From an uncultured Alphaproteobacteria bacterium (GTDB lineage: Bacteria; Pseudomonadota; Alphaproteobacteria; Methylaequorales; Methylaequoraceae): 33,314 nucleotides of DNA. The stretch spans positions 1 through 33,314 of the forward strand of contig CABZJY010000013.1 of NCBI GenBank assembly GCA_902526175.1, written 5' to 3'. Each line of letters starts with the position of its first letter. Within the stretch, counting starts at the first letter, position 1. The notes below the pieces were generated by a model. It saw only the letters and a program-made list of their open reading frames with translations. It was not told the DNA's origin and did not search any database. Position numbers and translations under genes: made by a program. Of the stretch, positions 1-8,853 are shown piece after piece.

Positions 1-1001
1 CATTAAGTAAGATTACAGATTTTAAGTTTAAGGTTTTCGGATTAGATATAAGAAAGGTCAAATCTATAAATAAAGATTTTTTTTATAAAGTTTCTGTATG
101 TCCAGATCCATATTTTCATATGAATCAATATGTAAGCTTTATTAAAACCTACTGTTTAAAAAATAATATTGATGTTTTTTTTCCAATGTCAGATACAGAA
201 ATTGAAGTTCTTTCAAATTCTGATCTGTCTCAACTTGACACAAAAATACTAATACCATCAAAAAAGCATATTAAAATTCTTACTGATAAATTTGAATTTT
301 TGTCTTTTCTCAACAAAAAAAAAATTACTGATGAAGAAATACATCAAATAGACTCATTAAAAGATCTTATAAGACTACAAGAGAGTAGAAAAGAATTTAG
401 AAATGAAGTTGTTATAAAACCACGTCAATCCCGTGGTTCCAGAGGAGTAATGATTATAAATAATAAGAGAAAATTTACTGAACCTATCTTAAATAGAAAC
501 TGTGTTATTGGACCATGTAAAGATGTATACAACTATGTAAAGCAAAAAAACATAAAGCTAAAGAATTTTTTTTTAATGAAATATTACTCTAATACAAACT
601 TTGATATTGATTGTTATGCATCAAAAAGTGAAATAAAATATCTAGTTGTTAGAAGAAGAAATTGGGTTAATCACCTATCTTCTGTTAATGAGGCTTGTAC
701 TATTGAAAGAAATTTGAAAATTGAAAAACTAGTAAAAAAAATAATTGAAACATTAAATTTCTCAGGTGTATTGGATTTGGATATCTCTTTGGATAAAAAT
801 AGTAATCCACGTATTATTGATATGTCAGGAAGGTTGAGTGGATCTGTGAGCTCTGCATTAACAGCAAATTTGAACATATTTGAGGCAATACTTAAAGATG
901 TATTTAGTATTCCTTATAAAAAAAAAATCATAAAAAATAATGTTTATGTTAGATTATCAAATATTTTCGTTGATCTAAATGCAACAAATAAATTGTATTA
1001 A
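1..1001 (+). CDS. ATP-grasp family ligase, 5' end cut by window edge
   Basis: The reading frame is open from base 3 to the TAA at 999-1001, so the ATG at 120 is probably internal. The codons before it give a typical pre-ATP-grasp stretch (VCPDPYFHMNQYVSF) leading into FFPMSDTEIE. Other ATP-grasp signs are VVIKPRQSRGSRGV (ATP-binding lysine and glycine-rich loop), FDIDCYA, and a C-terminal GVLDLDISLD...PRIIDMSGRLSG like the metal-binding end of carbamoyl-phosphate-synthase-type ATP-grasp enzymes. Such enzymes join a carboxylate to an amine or thiol using ATP. In glycan clusters they may add amino-acid-like groups to sugars, but the substrate here is unknown. The stop overlaps the convergent dioxygenase gene by 4 bases. 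Family call is fairly sure; role is inferred from context. Confidence 0.8.
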   Translation, partial: LSKITDFKFKVFGLDIRKVKSINKDFFYKVSVCPDPYFHMNQYVSFIKTYCLKNNIDVFFPMSDTEIEVLSNSDLSQLDTKILIPSKKHIKILTDKFEFLSFLNKKKITDEEIHQIDSLKDLIRLQESRKEFRNEVVIKPRQSRGSRGVMIINNKRKFTEPILNRNCVIGPCKDVYNYVKQKNIKLKNFFLMKYYSNTNFDIDCYASKSEIKYLVVRRRNWVNHLSSVNEACTIERNLKIEKLVKKIIETLNFSGVLDLDISLDKNSNPRIIDMSGRLSGSVSSALTANLNIFEAILKDVFSIPYKKKIIKNNVYVRLSNIFVDLNATNKLY

Positions 1002-1774
1002 AGACCAACCCTTTTTAGCGTCGCTAGCCTTTCATTTTGATTCAAAGGAGGGTTTGAACCAAAATGGAGTAACTTGTGGAGGAGTCGAGAAAATTTCATT
1101 ATTTTTTTTTCTTCAAACATATCATAATACCTAAAGTATGGTTTTACAAACCAAGGTCCATACATATTAAAAACTGACCACCTACTTTTTTTACTTGGTG
1201 GGCCTGCGGTATGCCAAAGTGATGTATCCATTATAGCAATTGATCCTGCACTCATTTCAAGTGTTGAAAAATCATAATTTTTATTTCTCTTAGGCCTATA
1301 GTTTTTATTATGAGATTTGATAATGTATCTAGTTGATCCATTATGTTCTGTAAAATCCTCAAGTGCTATGATAACGGTATAACATAGACTGGGTTTCAAT
1401 TGATCCTTCCCTACAAATCTTCCATCAGTATGCCAGCCAATTCCATTGGATTTATTATTTACATTGAAGTGTTGAGAATTCGTTCTGTTTTTTGCTTGAT
1501 TGGAAATTAGCACATAGTCTTCATCAATTAAGCTTTCCATAATTTCGTTAATTAAAGGTAGTGTAATCAAACTAGATAAATTGAGATTTTCTTCAAAAAA
1601 ATTATATAAAACCAAATTTTTTTGATCACCCACATAATCTCCTTTACTTTTTCTTAGCTCAAGTATTTTTTCCAATTCTGAAACATGACTTTTACAAGTA
1701 TTCTTATCTAAGATGTCCGGAAAAATTTCTATTCCAGTTTTTTTGAATTGTTTTATTTTATTAGAGATATCCAT
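998..1774 (-). CDS. PhyH-family Fe(II)/2-oxoglutarate dioxygenase (first copy)
   Basis: A protein of about 258 residues of the phytanoyl-CoA dioxygenase family, soluble, with no signal peptide. The iron-binding facial triad is visible: GWHTDGRF supplies His and Asp near residues 115-117 and SLWHTAGP the distal His near 188, followed by an Arg (KSRWSVFN) likely to hold 2-oxoglutarate. The ATG at 1774 is preferred to a TTG one codon upstream. The gene is last in the minus-strand run behind the GNAT gene, 67 bases downstream of it, and ends tail to tail with the ATP-grasp gene. It probably hydroxylates a sugar, an acyl group or another part of the surface glycan; the substrate is not evident. 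Confidence 0.82.
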   Translation of the reverse strand: MDISNKIKQFKKTGIEIFPDILDKNTCKSHVSELEKILELRKSKGDYVGDQKNLVLYNFFEENLNLSSLITLPLINEIMESLIDEDYVLISNQAKNRTNSQHFNVNNKSNGIGWHTDGRFVGKDQLKPSLCYTVIIALEDFTEHNGSTRYIIKSHNKNYRPKRNKNYDFSTLEMSAGSIAIMDTSLWHTAGPPSKKSRWSVFNMYGPWFVKPYFRYYDMFEEKKIMKFSRLLHKLLHFGSNPPLNQNERLATLKRVGL

Positions 1775-1844
1775 CAATATTACATAATTTTAAGATAAAA
1801 TAACATCAAAAAGCTTTATTACAACTAAATAGTTTCCTAAGCGA

Positions 1845-2966
1845 TCAAACTTTATATTTTTCATTATAATTTGATTTTAAAAACCCTATTGAAGGCCTGT
1901 CTAAGTCCAAGTCAGATTTATTTATATAAAGTTTTGAAAAGTTATAAAAACTTTCATTTTTGTGCTTACTCCATAAAATTAGTGAGGTAGTTGCAGGTTC
2001 AACCCACTTAGGAGGATATAGTCTATTCATGAATTTTATATGATCATGATCTATTACTGATACCCAATTATTTTTTATAAAAATTGAATTTATCATTCCG
2101 GAAGTACTATAAAATTCAATAACATTAATTTTTTTTTCTTTAGCTAATTGATCTACGATTCTAGGTATGAGTTTTATTATTTTATAGTTTCCAAAAATAT
2201 CAACTACATATCCTATTTTCATTTTTGATACTTCATCAAATCGCATAACAAAAAATGCTTTATTGTTATTTGTTCTAATACAATAAATAAAATATTTAAA
2301 ATAAGGATGTTTTAGATATCTCCAAATTAGCCATTTTTTACTTTTAGAAAATAGATTTGAAGTTTTTTTTAATGCACTGTCTGTAATTATAGAGTTAATA
2401 TTTGATACATTCTCAAATTTAAGTGATCTTATTGATTCAATTTCTTTTATTTTTTGATGATCTAAGAAATTATTTGCATAATTTTTAATTTTAATAAAAT
2501 TATCCATATTTTTTTTTTTATAAATTTTAAAAAATCTTGGAATATTTTTTACAAAAGAAAATCCATTTAAAAGATAAACTTTTTTTGCTTCATCTGTGAT
2601 TCCAGAACCAATAAGTACATCAAAGTTTATTTTTAAAAAAATCAACATTTTTTTACCAAGCCCTTTACCTCTAAAATTCTTATCTATAACCCAGGTAGTA
2701 AGTTCCGCTCCATTTATTTTTTTTTTATCTAAAAAAAAATCTCTTTTTGAAAGACCCATGATTCCTAAAATTTTGTTTGACTGACTTACTGCAAGACAAT
2801 TGAAATCCTTTTTTGAATTAAAAGGATTTTCAATAAAATTCCATTTATAATAATTTTTATTTCCAAGAATAATATCATTAGACCAGTTTTTCTTATAAAA
2901 ATTACATATTTCATCAGAATCTAAGTGGAAATTGAATGCAAAATCTATTTTTATTTTATTTTTCAT
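1845..2966 (-). CDS. GNAT-family N-acyltransferase, probably two GNAT domains
   Basis: A 373-residue protein. The N-terminal part has a GNAT acetyl-CoA-binding signature, WVIDKNFRGKGLGKKM near residues 92-107, then IGSGITDEAKKVYLLNGF, the usual GNAT end. The C-terminal half (VVDIFGNYKIIKLIPRIVDQ ... IEFYSTSGMINSIFIKNNW) looks like a second, degenerate GNAT fold. Single-domain PseH N-acetyltransferases are about half this length, so this is not a plain PseH, although it could fill the same step by acylating an amino group on the nonulosonate precursor. It overlaps the preceding aminotransferase gene by 11 bases, which suggests translational coupling and action on the amine that enzyme makes. 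Confidence 0.75.
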   Translation of the reverse strand: MKNKIKIDFAFNFHLDSDEICNFYKKNWSNDIILGNKNYYKWNFIENPFNSKKDFNCLAVSQSNKILGIMGLSKRDFFLDKKKINGAELTTWVIDKNFRGKGLGKKMLIFLKINFDVLIGSGITDEAKKVYLLNGFSFVKNIPRFFKIYKKKNMDNFIKIKNYANNFLDHQKIKEIESIRSLKFENVSNINSIITDSALKKTSNLFSKSKKWLIWRYLKHPYFKYFIYCIRTNNNKAFFVMRFDEVSKMKIGYVVDIFGNYKIIKLIPRIVDQLAKEKKINVIEFYSTSGMINSIFIKNNWVSVIDHDHIKFMNRLYPPKWVEPATTSLILWSKHKNESFYNFSKLYINKSDLDLDRPSIGFLKSNYNEKYKV

Positions 2967-4266
2967 TTTTCTTTGGTATCGTCTTCCTTACTTCAAAAAT
3001 TGGTTTTATAAGTTCACCTTTTAGAAATTTTTTGGGATTAGGGCTATGTAAAATTTTGTTCATTTCATGGAAAACCTTTTCAAACGAAATCTGAAATTTT
3101 TTCTTTACTTCTGGTTTTATGTGCGAATATGAAAGATTAAAACCACTACAGATTAAGATACCGTGCTTTACACAAGTTTGTCTAAATAATGTTGTCACTA
3201 AAATATCCATGTTTTTTATTATAAAATATGGGCGCCAATTCTCACCAGTTATTTGGATGAATTCTTCTAATTTATATTTACTAATTAAAATTTTTATTTC
3301 TTGCTTAAGAAATCTTCCATGTTCTATTATTTCATTTGTAACATCTAACCTTTTTAATTTCTTTAAAGTTGCAATCCCGGCTGCAATTGATAATGCCTCA
3401 CCATTAAATGTACCTGAAAAAAAAATATCATCCATTAATTTCATTATATTTTTTTTACCTGTTATAACTGATAAGGGCATTCCGTTAGCTAATGATTTTC
3501 CATAACAAGCTAAGTCAGGTATAATCTTATATTTTGCTTGAGCACCTGAAAAGTGTACTCTAAATCCAGTAACAATTTCATCAAATATTAAAATAATATT
3601 TTTTTTTTTTGTTATATTTCTTAACTCTTTTAAGAATCTTTTATTTGCTGGTACACCTGATTCAGGCTCAATCATTACTCCTGCTACGTTATTTTTGTTA
3701 TCAGATAGTAACTTTTTAAATGATTCAATATTATTAAATTCAAAAGATTTTGTAAATTGTGTCACTTTTTTTGGTACACCTAAACTTCTTGAAGTAGTAC
3801 CAATGTACCAATCATGCCAACCATGATAACCTGAAACTGCAATAACATCCTTTCCAGTATATGCTCTAGCTAATCTTATAGCGGCACTTGTTGCATCTGA
3901 TCCATTTTTTGCAAATCTAACCATTTCAGCACAAGGAATATAATCTACAATTAGCTGTGCTAGATCTAATTCTAATGTGGTTGGTAACGAAAAACTTATG
4001 CCTTTTTTGAGTTGTTTAATTATTGCATTATTTACATCTTTGTCGTTATAACCCAAAATAATAGGTAACAATGCTCCAACATAATCTATGTATTTATTTC
4101 CGTCAACATCCCAAACAAAGGCACCTTTACCTTTATCTAAAAATAGTGGAGAAGCACCTTTAGAGTACTGAATTGCTGATTTTGAAAAAGTTTGAGATGC
4201 TGTTGGGATTAGTTTTAAAACTTTTTTGTAAAATGCATCGCTTTTGGTAAATTTGATATTTTTCAT
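2956..4266 (-). CDS. class III PLP aminotransferase (glutamate-1-semialdehyde aminomutase-like)
   Basis: A 436-residue fold-type I PLP enzyme. Visible motifs are NGSDATSAAIRLARAYTGK near 121-139, GYHGWHDW near 146-153, the cofactor-binding Asp in LIFDEIVTGFR near 226-233, and the Schiff-base lysine in CYGKSLANGMP (Lys about 257). Class III enzymes of this branch move an amino group to or within keto compounds. The genome's heme enzyme HemL would not be expected inside a sugar cluster, so this copy more likely aminates a sugar or a side chain. Its ATG overlaps the stop of the SpsF gene by 4 bases and its end overlaps the GNAT gene, giving a coupled SpsF-aminotransferase-acyltransferase trio. 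Confidence 0.85.
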   Translation of the reverse strand: MKNIKFTKSDAFYKKVLKLIPTASQTFSKSAIQYSKGASPLFLDKGKGAFVWDVDGNKYIDYVGALLPIILGYNDKDVNNAIIKQLKKGISFSLPTTLELDLAQLIVDYIPCAEMVRFAKNGSDATSAAIRLARAYTGKDVIAVSGYHGWHDWYIGTTSRSLGVPKKVTQFTKSFEFNNIESFKKLLSDNKNNVAGVMIEPESGVPANKRFLKELRNITKKKNIILIFDEIVTGFRVHFSGAQAKYKIIPDLACYGKSLANGMPLSVITGKKNIMKLMDDIFFSGTFNGEALSIAAGIATLKKLKRLDVTNEIIEHGRFLKQEIKILISKYKLEEFIQITGENWRPYFIIKNMDILVTTLFRQTCVKHGILICSGFNLSYSHIKPEVKKKFQISFEKVFHEMNKILHSPNPKKFLKGELIKPIFEVRKTIPKKNEK

Positions 4267-4973
4267 GTGAGTCCTAATAATTTAGGTTTTGTTATCGCTA
4301 CAGACAAAGCATCTAACCACGAAAAATTTTCTGGTAAAAGCTTATATAACGATCTGATTCTTTCTAAATCTTCAATATAATCTAAAGTCCATCTTATTTT
4401 TGAAAAATCTGATGAAAATGATATATTCCCTATCTTAATTTTTTTTTTAAATTTTTCATTTGATACACCTCTTACAAATGCAGTAACATGCTCTTTTGAA
4501 AATTCTGTCTTTGCATTAAGAAACGAATATTCTAAAACCTTGAAAGAAAATATTTCACAATCTAGTCCATCTGGAAAGGTTCTAGGTAAAGAATTTGAGA
4601 CATAGTCAAATTTTTTTGTTTTAAAAAGATCTATTACTTGTTCAACAACAGATGGATCTATCATGGGGCAATCTCCGGTTATTCTAATAATATTTTTTGA
4701 TCTATATTGTAATGCTGCCTTATAATACCTTTCCAGTACATTTTGTTCTGATCCTCTAAAAAATTTTATATTACTGATATTTTTGCAATGCTTAATAATT
4801 TCATCATCACTTTTATTATCTGAAGTTGCAATAATTAAATTTCTGATATTACTTATTTTCTTCAATCTGGAAATTATGTGACTAAGAACTGACTTACCGC
4901 CTAATTTCATTAAAACTTTTTTGGGTAACCTTTTTGATCCAACTCTTGCTTGTAAAATAATATCTATAGACAT
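4263..4973 (-). CDS. SpsF-type cytidylyltransferase family protein
   Basis: A 236-residue nucleotidyltransferase. The N terminus IILQARVGSKRLPKKVLMKL carries the CTP-binding loop of the SpsF/acylneuraminate cytidylyltransferase family, and IRITGDCPMIDP near residues 96-107 gives the metal-binding acidic residues. In this locus it is the only candidate for the CMP-activation step that PseF or NeuA does elsewhere: CTP plus nonulosonate to CMP-nonulosonate. That assignment is inferred from the neighbours, since SpsF-type proteins have several roles. It lies 33 bases after the dioxygenase gene and overlaps the aminotransferase start by 4 bases. Confidence 0.82.
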   Translation of the reverse strand: MSIDIILQARVGSKRLPKKVLMKLGGKSVLSHIISRLKKISNIRNLIIATSDNKSDDEIIKHCKNISNIKFFRGSEQNVLERYYKAALQYRSKNIIRITGDCPMIDPSVVEQVIDLFKTKKFDYVSNSLPRTFPDGLDCEIFSFKVLEYSFLNAKTEFSKEHVTAFVRGVSNEKFKKKIKIGNISFSSDFSKIRWTLDYIEDLERIRSLYKLLPENFSWLDALSVAITKPKLLGLT

Positions 4974-5006
4974 ATGAAAATGAAATTTAATATACTAATA
5001 TCCGAT

Positions 5007-5894
5007 TTATGATGTAATAGCTTTTTCGTAATCATCAGACAATTTGGATATATCGAGAATCGTTTTTAATCTACCTGATGTAGGTGAGGGACTTCGTGAT
5101 GTAAATCCCAGTAAAATTTTTTGCGTATCATTTAATTTTTTGAAAATATTTTTACCACATTTTGTATAATCCATACTCGGTTTAATCCACCACCTTTTGT
5201 AATGAGAAAGAATACCCCATCTTCTTTTGTTATTTCTATTTTCTCCAATTTGATGCCAAGTCTGACCAGTAAAAAAAAAAATATCGCCTTTTGAACATAT
5301 GAGATCAATCGCACCTGAAGGAATTTTATTTTTGTATTTAGGATCTTTATGAACCAAAACACCGCTTTTATGACTTTTAGGCCAAACTTTTGTGGCACCA
5401 TTATATTTAGTAAAATCATCTAGACAAATACAAGCTACTATATCTAAAATATGATTTTTGTTGGGTGAAACAATATGCGAGTCAACATGTGGAGGTGTTA
5501 TGGTGAATTTTCTTTTAGTTATTTTTTGACTCTTACTTATTCCAAGACCATCTAAAATAAAAATATCTTTAAAAATTTTCTCCAGAACTAACATGATAGG
5601 TTTTAAATCAATCAGTGGCATAAATAATTCTGGTTTATCTAGGATCACATTTCTGATAAAAATCTGTCCATTTTTTATCGATTTTGAGAGTGTTTTAGTT
5701 ATTAAACTCTTTTGTTCTATTAATTTAAGTTTGTCTTTTTCAATATCATCTGCAGCATTCGCTAAATCTTCACATAGAGTTTTCGAGAGAACAGACTCAA
5801 GTTTTCCATATCCTGATTCATGGATATCATTTACAACTTTTACAATGTCATCATCTGTGTAATTTAGGTTATTTAAAATTTTGAACTTTTTCAT
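5007..5894 (-). CDS. PhyH-family Fe(II)/2-oxoglutarate dioxygenase (second copy)
   Basis: A 295-residue phytanoyl-CoA dioxygenase-like protein. The iron triad is seen in PPHVDSHIV (His about 136, Asp about 138) and GQTWHQIGE (His about 214), with KRRWGILSHYKRWWIKPS after it supplying the 2-oxoglutarate-binding Arg. KYNGATKVWPKSH is the usual conserved strand of the family. It is clearly related to, but diverged from, the copy at 998-1774; both end in a W-(F/W)-(V/I)-KP motif. It is the first gene of the minus-strand run that continues into SpsF, and diverges from the NeuB-type gene across 99 bases. Substrate unknown; modification of the nonulosonate or another glycan part is inferred. Confidence 0.82.
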   Translation of the reverse strand: MKKFKILNNLNYTDDDIVKVVNDIHESGYGKLESVLSKTLCEDLANAADDIEKDKLKLIEQKSLITKTLSKSIKNGQIFIRNVILDKPELFMPLIDLKPIMLVLEKIFKDIFILDGLGISKSQKITKRKFTITPPHVDSHIVSPNKNHILDIVACICLDDFTKYNGATKVWPKSHKSGVLVHKDPKYKNKIPSGAIDLICSKGDIFFFTGQTWHQIGENRNNKRRWGILSHYKRWWIKPSMDYTKCGKNIFKKLNDTQKILLGFTSRSPSPTSGRLKTILDISKLSDDYEKAITS

Positions 5895-5939
5895 AATTTA
5901 AAAATTAATACATTTATATAATTTACTACCTAACTTTAT

Positions 5940-5967
5940 TTGTACAACTTAATTTTTGTGATATTCT
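5940..5967 (+). promoter_or_regulatory. candidate promoter for the NeuB-type gene
   Basis: TTGTAC at 5940-5945 and TATTCT at 5962-5967 are separated by 16 bases, about 26 bases before the ATG at 5994. TTGTACAA (5940-5947) is a perfect 8-base palindrome, so it could also serve the divergent dioxygenase gene. AT-rich intergenic DNA gives many chance matches. Confidence 0.3.
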
Positions 5968-5993
5968 TAAATTAACCCTCCAAATAATTTAAA

Positions 5994-7004
5994 ATGAAAT
6001 ATTTCAAAATTAAAAAAAAAAAAATTGGTTTTGATCAACCTTCATTTATTATTGCCGAATTAGGTATCAATCACATGGGTAATTATAATACAGCGAGAAA
6101 AATAATTGGAGAGGCATTCAAATCTGGAGCAGACGCTGTAAAGTTTCAAATAGTGAATCCTGAAGAGTCTTATGAAAACGGGAGTGAATCATATGAAATT
6201 TTTTCAAAATATAAACTGAGATTGGAAGATTATCAAAAGCTTTTTAAAGAATTTAAGGAAAGAATTTTATTTGCAACACCTGGAGACTTTTCAAGTCTTC
6301 GATTATGCCAAAAAATTGGTATGGAGGCGTACAAAATCTCCTCAGGACTCATAACAAATACTCCTCTTGTACAAGCAATTGCAAAATTAAAAAAACCTAC
6401 ATTCATATCTAGAGGTATGGCAGATGAGAAGATCATTAAAAAAACAATTGGTATATTTAACAAGATTAATTTTTCAAAAATTGCTTTACTTCATTGCGTA
6501 TCAATTTATCCAGCAGATATTAAAGAACTTAATTTACGAAGTATCACAGAAATGAAGAGAAAATTTAAAACCTTTATTGGTTATTCTGATCATTCTAATG
6601 GAATAGATTCAATACTATCTTCCATTTCTCTAGGGGCCTGTGTAGTTGAAAAACATATTGCGCTAAATAAAAAAGATAACCCACCTGATGCAAAAGTTTC
6701 TATTGAGCCAAAAGAGTTTAAACATATGGTAAAAAAAATTAGGGAAATTGAAAAAATGCTTGGTGAAGAAAAAATTTCTGTTAGTGAAAAAGAAATCAGA
6801 CAAAAATATAAGATGCAAAGATATTGTGTTGCTAAGGTAGATTTATCTGAAAATGAAAAAATTACTTTAGAAAAAATTGTGTTTAAAAGATTAAAAAATA
6901 GTAAAAATGCTGTTGCCGCATTAAATTTTAAAAAAATAAATCATAAAAGATGTAAGACTGCAATTCTGCGGAATAAAATAGTATCCTTTAAAAATTTAGA
7001 ATAG
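5994..7004 (+). CDS. pseI: NeuB-family nonulosonic acid synthase (pseudaminate/legionaminate type)
   Basis: A 336-residue enzyme that condenses phosphoenolpyruvate with a six-carbon amino sugar to make a nine-carbon nonulosonic acid. The TIM-barrel domain (about 15-255) shows IIAELGINHMGN (Glu 21, His 27), ADAVKFQ (Lys 50, Gln 52), HCVSIYP, GYSDHSNG, EKHIAL and PPDAKVSIEP, all family hallmarks. A C-terminal SAF/antifreeze-like domain follows (about 270-336, RYCVAKVDLSENEKI...). Neighbouring pseB, pseC and pseG favour the pseudaminic route; sequence alone does not separate PseI from LegI or NeuB. It is the only plus-strand gene among minus-strand pathway genes, ends 1 base from the convergent pseG, and must have its own promoter. 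Confidence 0.85.
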   Translation: MKYFKIKKKKIGFDQPSFIIAELGINHMGNYNTARKIIGEAFKSGADAVKFQIVNPEESYENGSESYEIFSKYKLRLEDYQKLFKEFKERILFATPGDFSSLRLCQKIGMEAYKISSGLITNTPLVQAIAKLKKPTFISRGMADEKIIKKTIGIFNKINFSKIALLHCVSIYPADIKELNLRSITEMKRKFKTFIGYSDHSNGIDSILSSISLGACVVEKHIALNKKDNPPDAKVSIEPKEFKHMVKKIREIEKMLGEEKISVSEKEIRQKYKMQRYCVAKVDLSENEKITLEKIVFKRLKNSKNAVAALNFKKINHKRCKTAILRNKIVSFKNLE

Positions 7005-7005
7005 A

Positions 7006-7983
7006 TCAAGTATTTATTTCTAATAATCTGGCTATCCTTTTTATTCCCAAACCGTCAAAATACTTATTGCATTGGTGATTCATTAATTCTCTGCTATCAA
7101 AATCGTCTATTAATTTTTTTATTTGATTTATTAAAGAAATATTAAAGTTTTCTTTTACAAAAAATGTACAACCGTAATCATTTAATTTTTCTTTCAGCTT
7201 TATTTGATTTTTACTTATTGAAAATGTTAGTGAAGGAATACCAATCGTTAATCTTTCTAATAAGGCTAACCCTCCTGACCCAATAGCAAAATCTATTTTA
7301 CTTAATTTTTTTATAGCATGAAAATCGTCAATGTTTAAATTAATATTGAGTTTAGAGACCCTACAAAAATCTTTTATTACTTTAAAATCTCTAAACAAAG
7401 AACTAATAAAAACTTCGAATCTAAACCGATTAAAATAAATGTAATTTTTATCCAATAATTTTAATATTTTTAAAGTACACGACTTACTATCCGATAAACC
7501 AAAACTTACAAGAATCTTTTTTACTTTTTTTTTTACTTTGTATTGCTCAGAGATTTTTATATATAAAGGATCAACCATTGAATATTTAAGTTCTGTTATT
7601 AACCTATATTTTGATTTTGTTGTATCTTGTAATGTAATATTATAAAAAATATCAGCAAATTTACTTTTTGTTATTTGCTCATTTATTATCATAATTTTTT
7701 TAGAATAGGATTTTAGAGATTTTATTTCTTTTTCAGTAATCAAATAATCATCAACTATTGTCAAGTCAAAATTATAGGTCTTATCCTTTGTATTATAAAT
7801 TTTAATAGAATTACTTCCTTTGCTTTTTAGAATTTTTTTTACTAAATTTGGGTCTGAATTTTGATGAGATAAAAATACATGGTTTTTTTTTCCAAAAAAC
7901 TTAGCTAGGGATATACATCTCATCAGATGACCTCCGCCTGTTTTGAAGGAGCAACATGTTCTGATTAATATTTTTTTTTTCAT
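7006..7983 (-). CDS. pseG: PseG-like nucleotide-sugar hydrolase
   Basis: A 325-residue GT-B-like protein. It starts with ILIRTCCSFKTGGGHLMRC, the G-x-GH-x2-R/RC loop of PseG, whose His (about 19 here) is catalytic in the family. The second half has ILVSFGLSDS, FHAIKKLSKIDFAIGSGGLALLERLTIGIPS and ISKNQ, the UDP-binding end. PseG removes UDP from UDP-2,4-diacetamido-2,4,6-trideoxy-altrose, freeing the sugar for the synthase. It is fourth in the pseB-pseC-AKR run, 18 bases after the reductase gene, and its tail meets the convergent synthase gene. Confidence 0.85.
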   Translation of the reverse strand: MKKKILIRTCCSFKTGGGHLMRCISLAKFFGKKNHVFLSHQNSDPNLVKKILKSKGSNSIKIYNTKDKTYNFDLTIVDDYLITEKEIKSLKSYSKKIMIINEQITKSKFADIFYNITLQDTTKSKYRLITELKYSMVDPLYIKISEQYKVKKKVKKILVSFGLSDSKSCTLKILKLLDKNYIYFNRFRFEVFISSLFRDFKVIKDFCRVSKLNINLNIDDFHAIKKLSKIDFAIGSGGLALLERLTIGIPSLTFSISKNQIKLKEKLNDYGCTFFVKENFNISLINQIKKLIDDFDSRELMNHQCNKYFDGLGIKRIARLLEINT

Positions 7984-8001
7984 TAAATTTTTTACTATTA
8001 T

Positions 8002-8847
8002 TTACAAGTTTATATTTCTAAAATTTAAATCTAAACTATCTAATTTAAAATACGACTTATGAATCATTTGAAGCTGATCCAGATTATGTACGCCAAAAAT
8101 AGCTACATCAATTTCTTTTGTTTGTTTGATGAACCAAATTGCTGCTTCAAATAAAGAGTATTTTTTCTTGTTTAAAACAATTAGTAAATTTTCTATTTTC
8201 TTTTTTTTTTCTTCTTCGATATCCAAATTTAGTGCATTGTCATTTTCAGCTAAAATTCCTTGATCAAAAATCGAACGTGCATGAATTTCAATTTTTTTCT
8301 TTCTAAATACTTTTAAAATATTTTTTTGTAAAAAAGACTGATTAAGAATATTTAAAGGTACTTGGACAATATCTAAATTTATTTCTTTTAAAATTTTTTC
8401 AGCAATTTCGGGTTCATAACTTGAAAATCCAATTTTTTTTACAGTTCCATTCATTTTAAGTTCTAGTAGGTGATTATATAATTCTTCAAAACCAGGTTTA
8501 AGAATATCGTTTTCACGATGAATTAATAATGCGTATATGCTCTTTCTTTTTAAAGATTCTAATGATTCTTGAATTTTATGTTTAAAATTTACTAGATCAC
8601 TTTTTGTTACCTCTTTACCAGAAACTTTGATAGTTTTTGTTATAATTTTAAATTTATTTTGTGGCGGTGAAAGCTCACCTATTTTTCTCTCACTTAATCC
8701 ATAAAGAAAAGCTGTATCAATATAATCTATATTTTTTTCATGAAGAAAATATAATATTTTTTTTATTTCTTTTTTATTTGGTATTTCTAGATTATTAGAA
8801 ATTCCGTATTTTTGACCAAATTGAACAGTTCCAATCCCTAATTTCAT
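8002..8847 (-). CDS. aldo/keto reductase family protein
   Basis: A 281-residue NAD(P)H-dependent oxidoreductase fold. The catalytic tetrad of the family is visible: Asp and Tyr in YIDTAFLYGLSE (about 44 and 49), Lys in KIITKT (about 71) and His in ALLIHRE (about 110). VKKIGFSSYEPE and the late IDVAIFGVHNLDQL fit the rest of the barrel. Such reductases are not part of the textbook six-enzyme pseudaminate route, so it may set a stereocentre or reduce a keto group on a variant. It sits 6 bases after pseC and 18 before pseG. Family sure; substrate unknown. Confidence 0.85.
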   Translation of the reverse strand: MKLGIGTVQFGQKYGISNNLEIPNKKEIKKILYFLHEKNIDYIDTAFLYGLSERKIGELSPPQNKFKIITKTIKVSGKEVTKSDLVNFKHKIQESLESLKRKSIYALLIHRENDILKPGFEELYNHLLELKMNGTVKKIGFSSYEPEIAEKILKEINLDIVQVPLNILNQSFLQKNILKVFRKKKIEIHARSIFDQGILAENDNALNLDIEEEKKKKIENLLIVLNKKKYSLFEAAIWFIKQTKEIDVAIFGVHNLDQLQMIHKSYFKLDSLDLNFRNINL

Positions 8848-8853
8848 TTACTT

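Noticed and set aside
2956-4266. HemL (glutamate-1-semialdehyde aminomutase) for heme synthesis
   Set aside because: Alphaproteobacteria normally make aminolevulinate with HemA/ALAS and this copy is coupled to sugar genes.
5994-7004. Sialic acid (Neu5Ac) synthase assignment
   Set aside because: The neighbours are pseB, pseC and pseG, which belong to the pseudaminic route; no NeuC-type epimerase is present.
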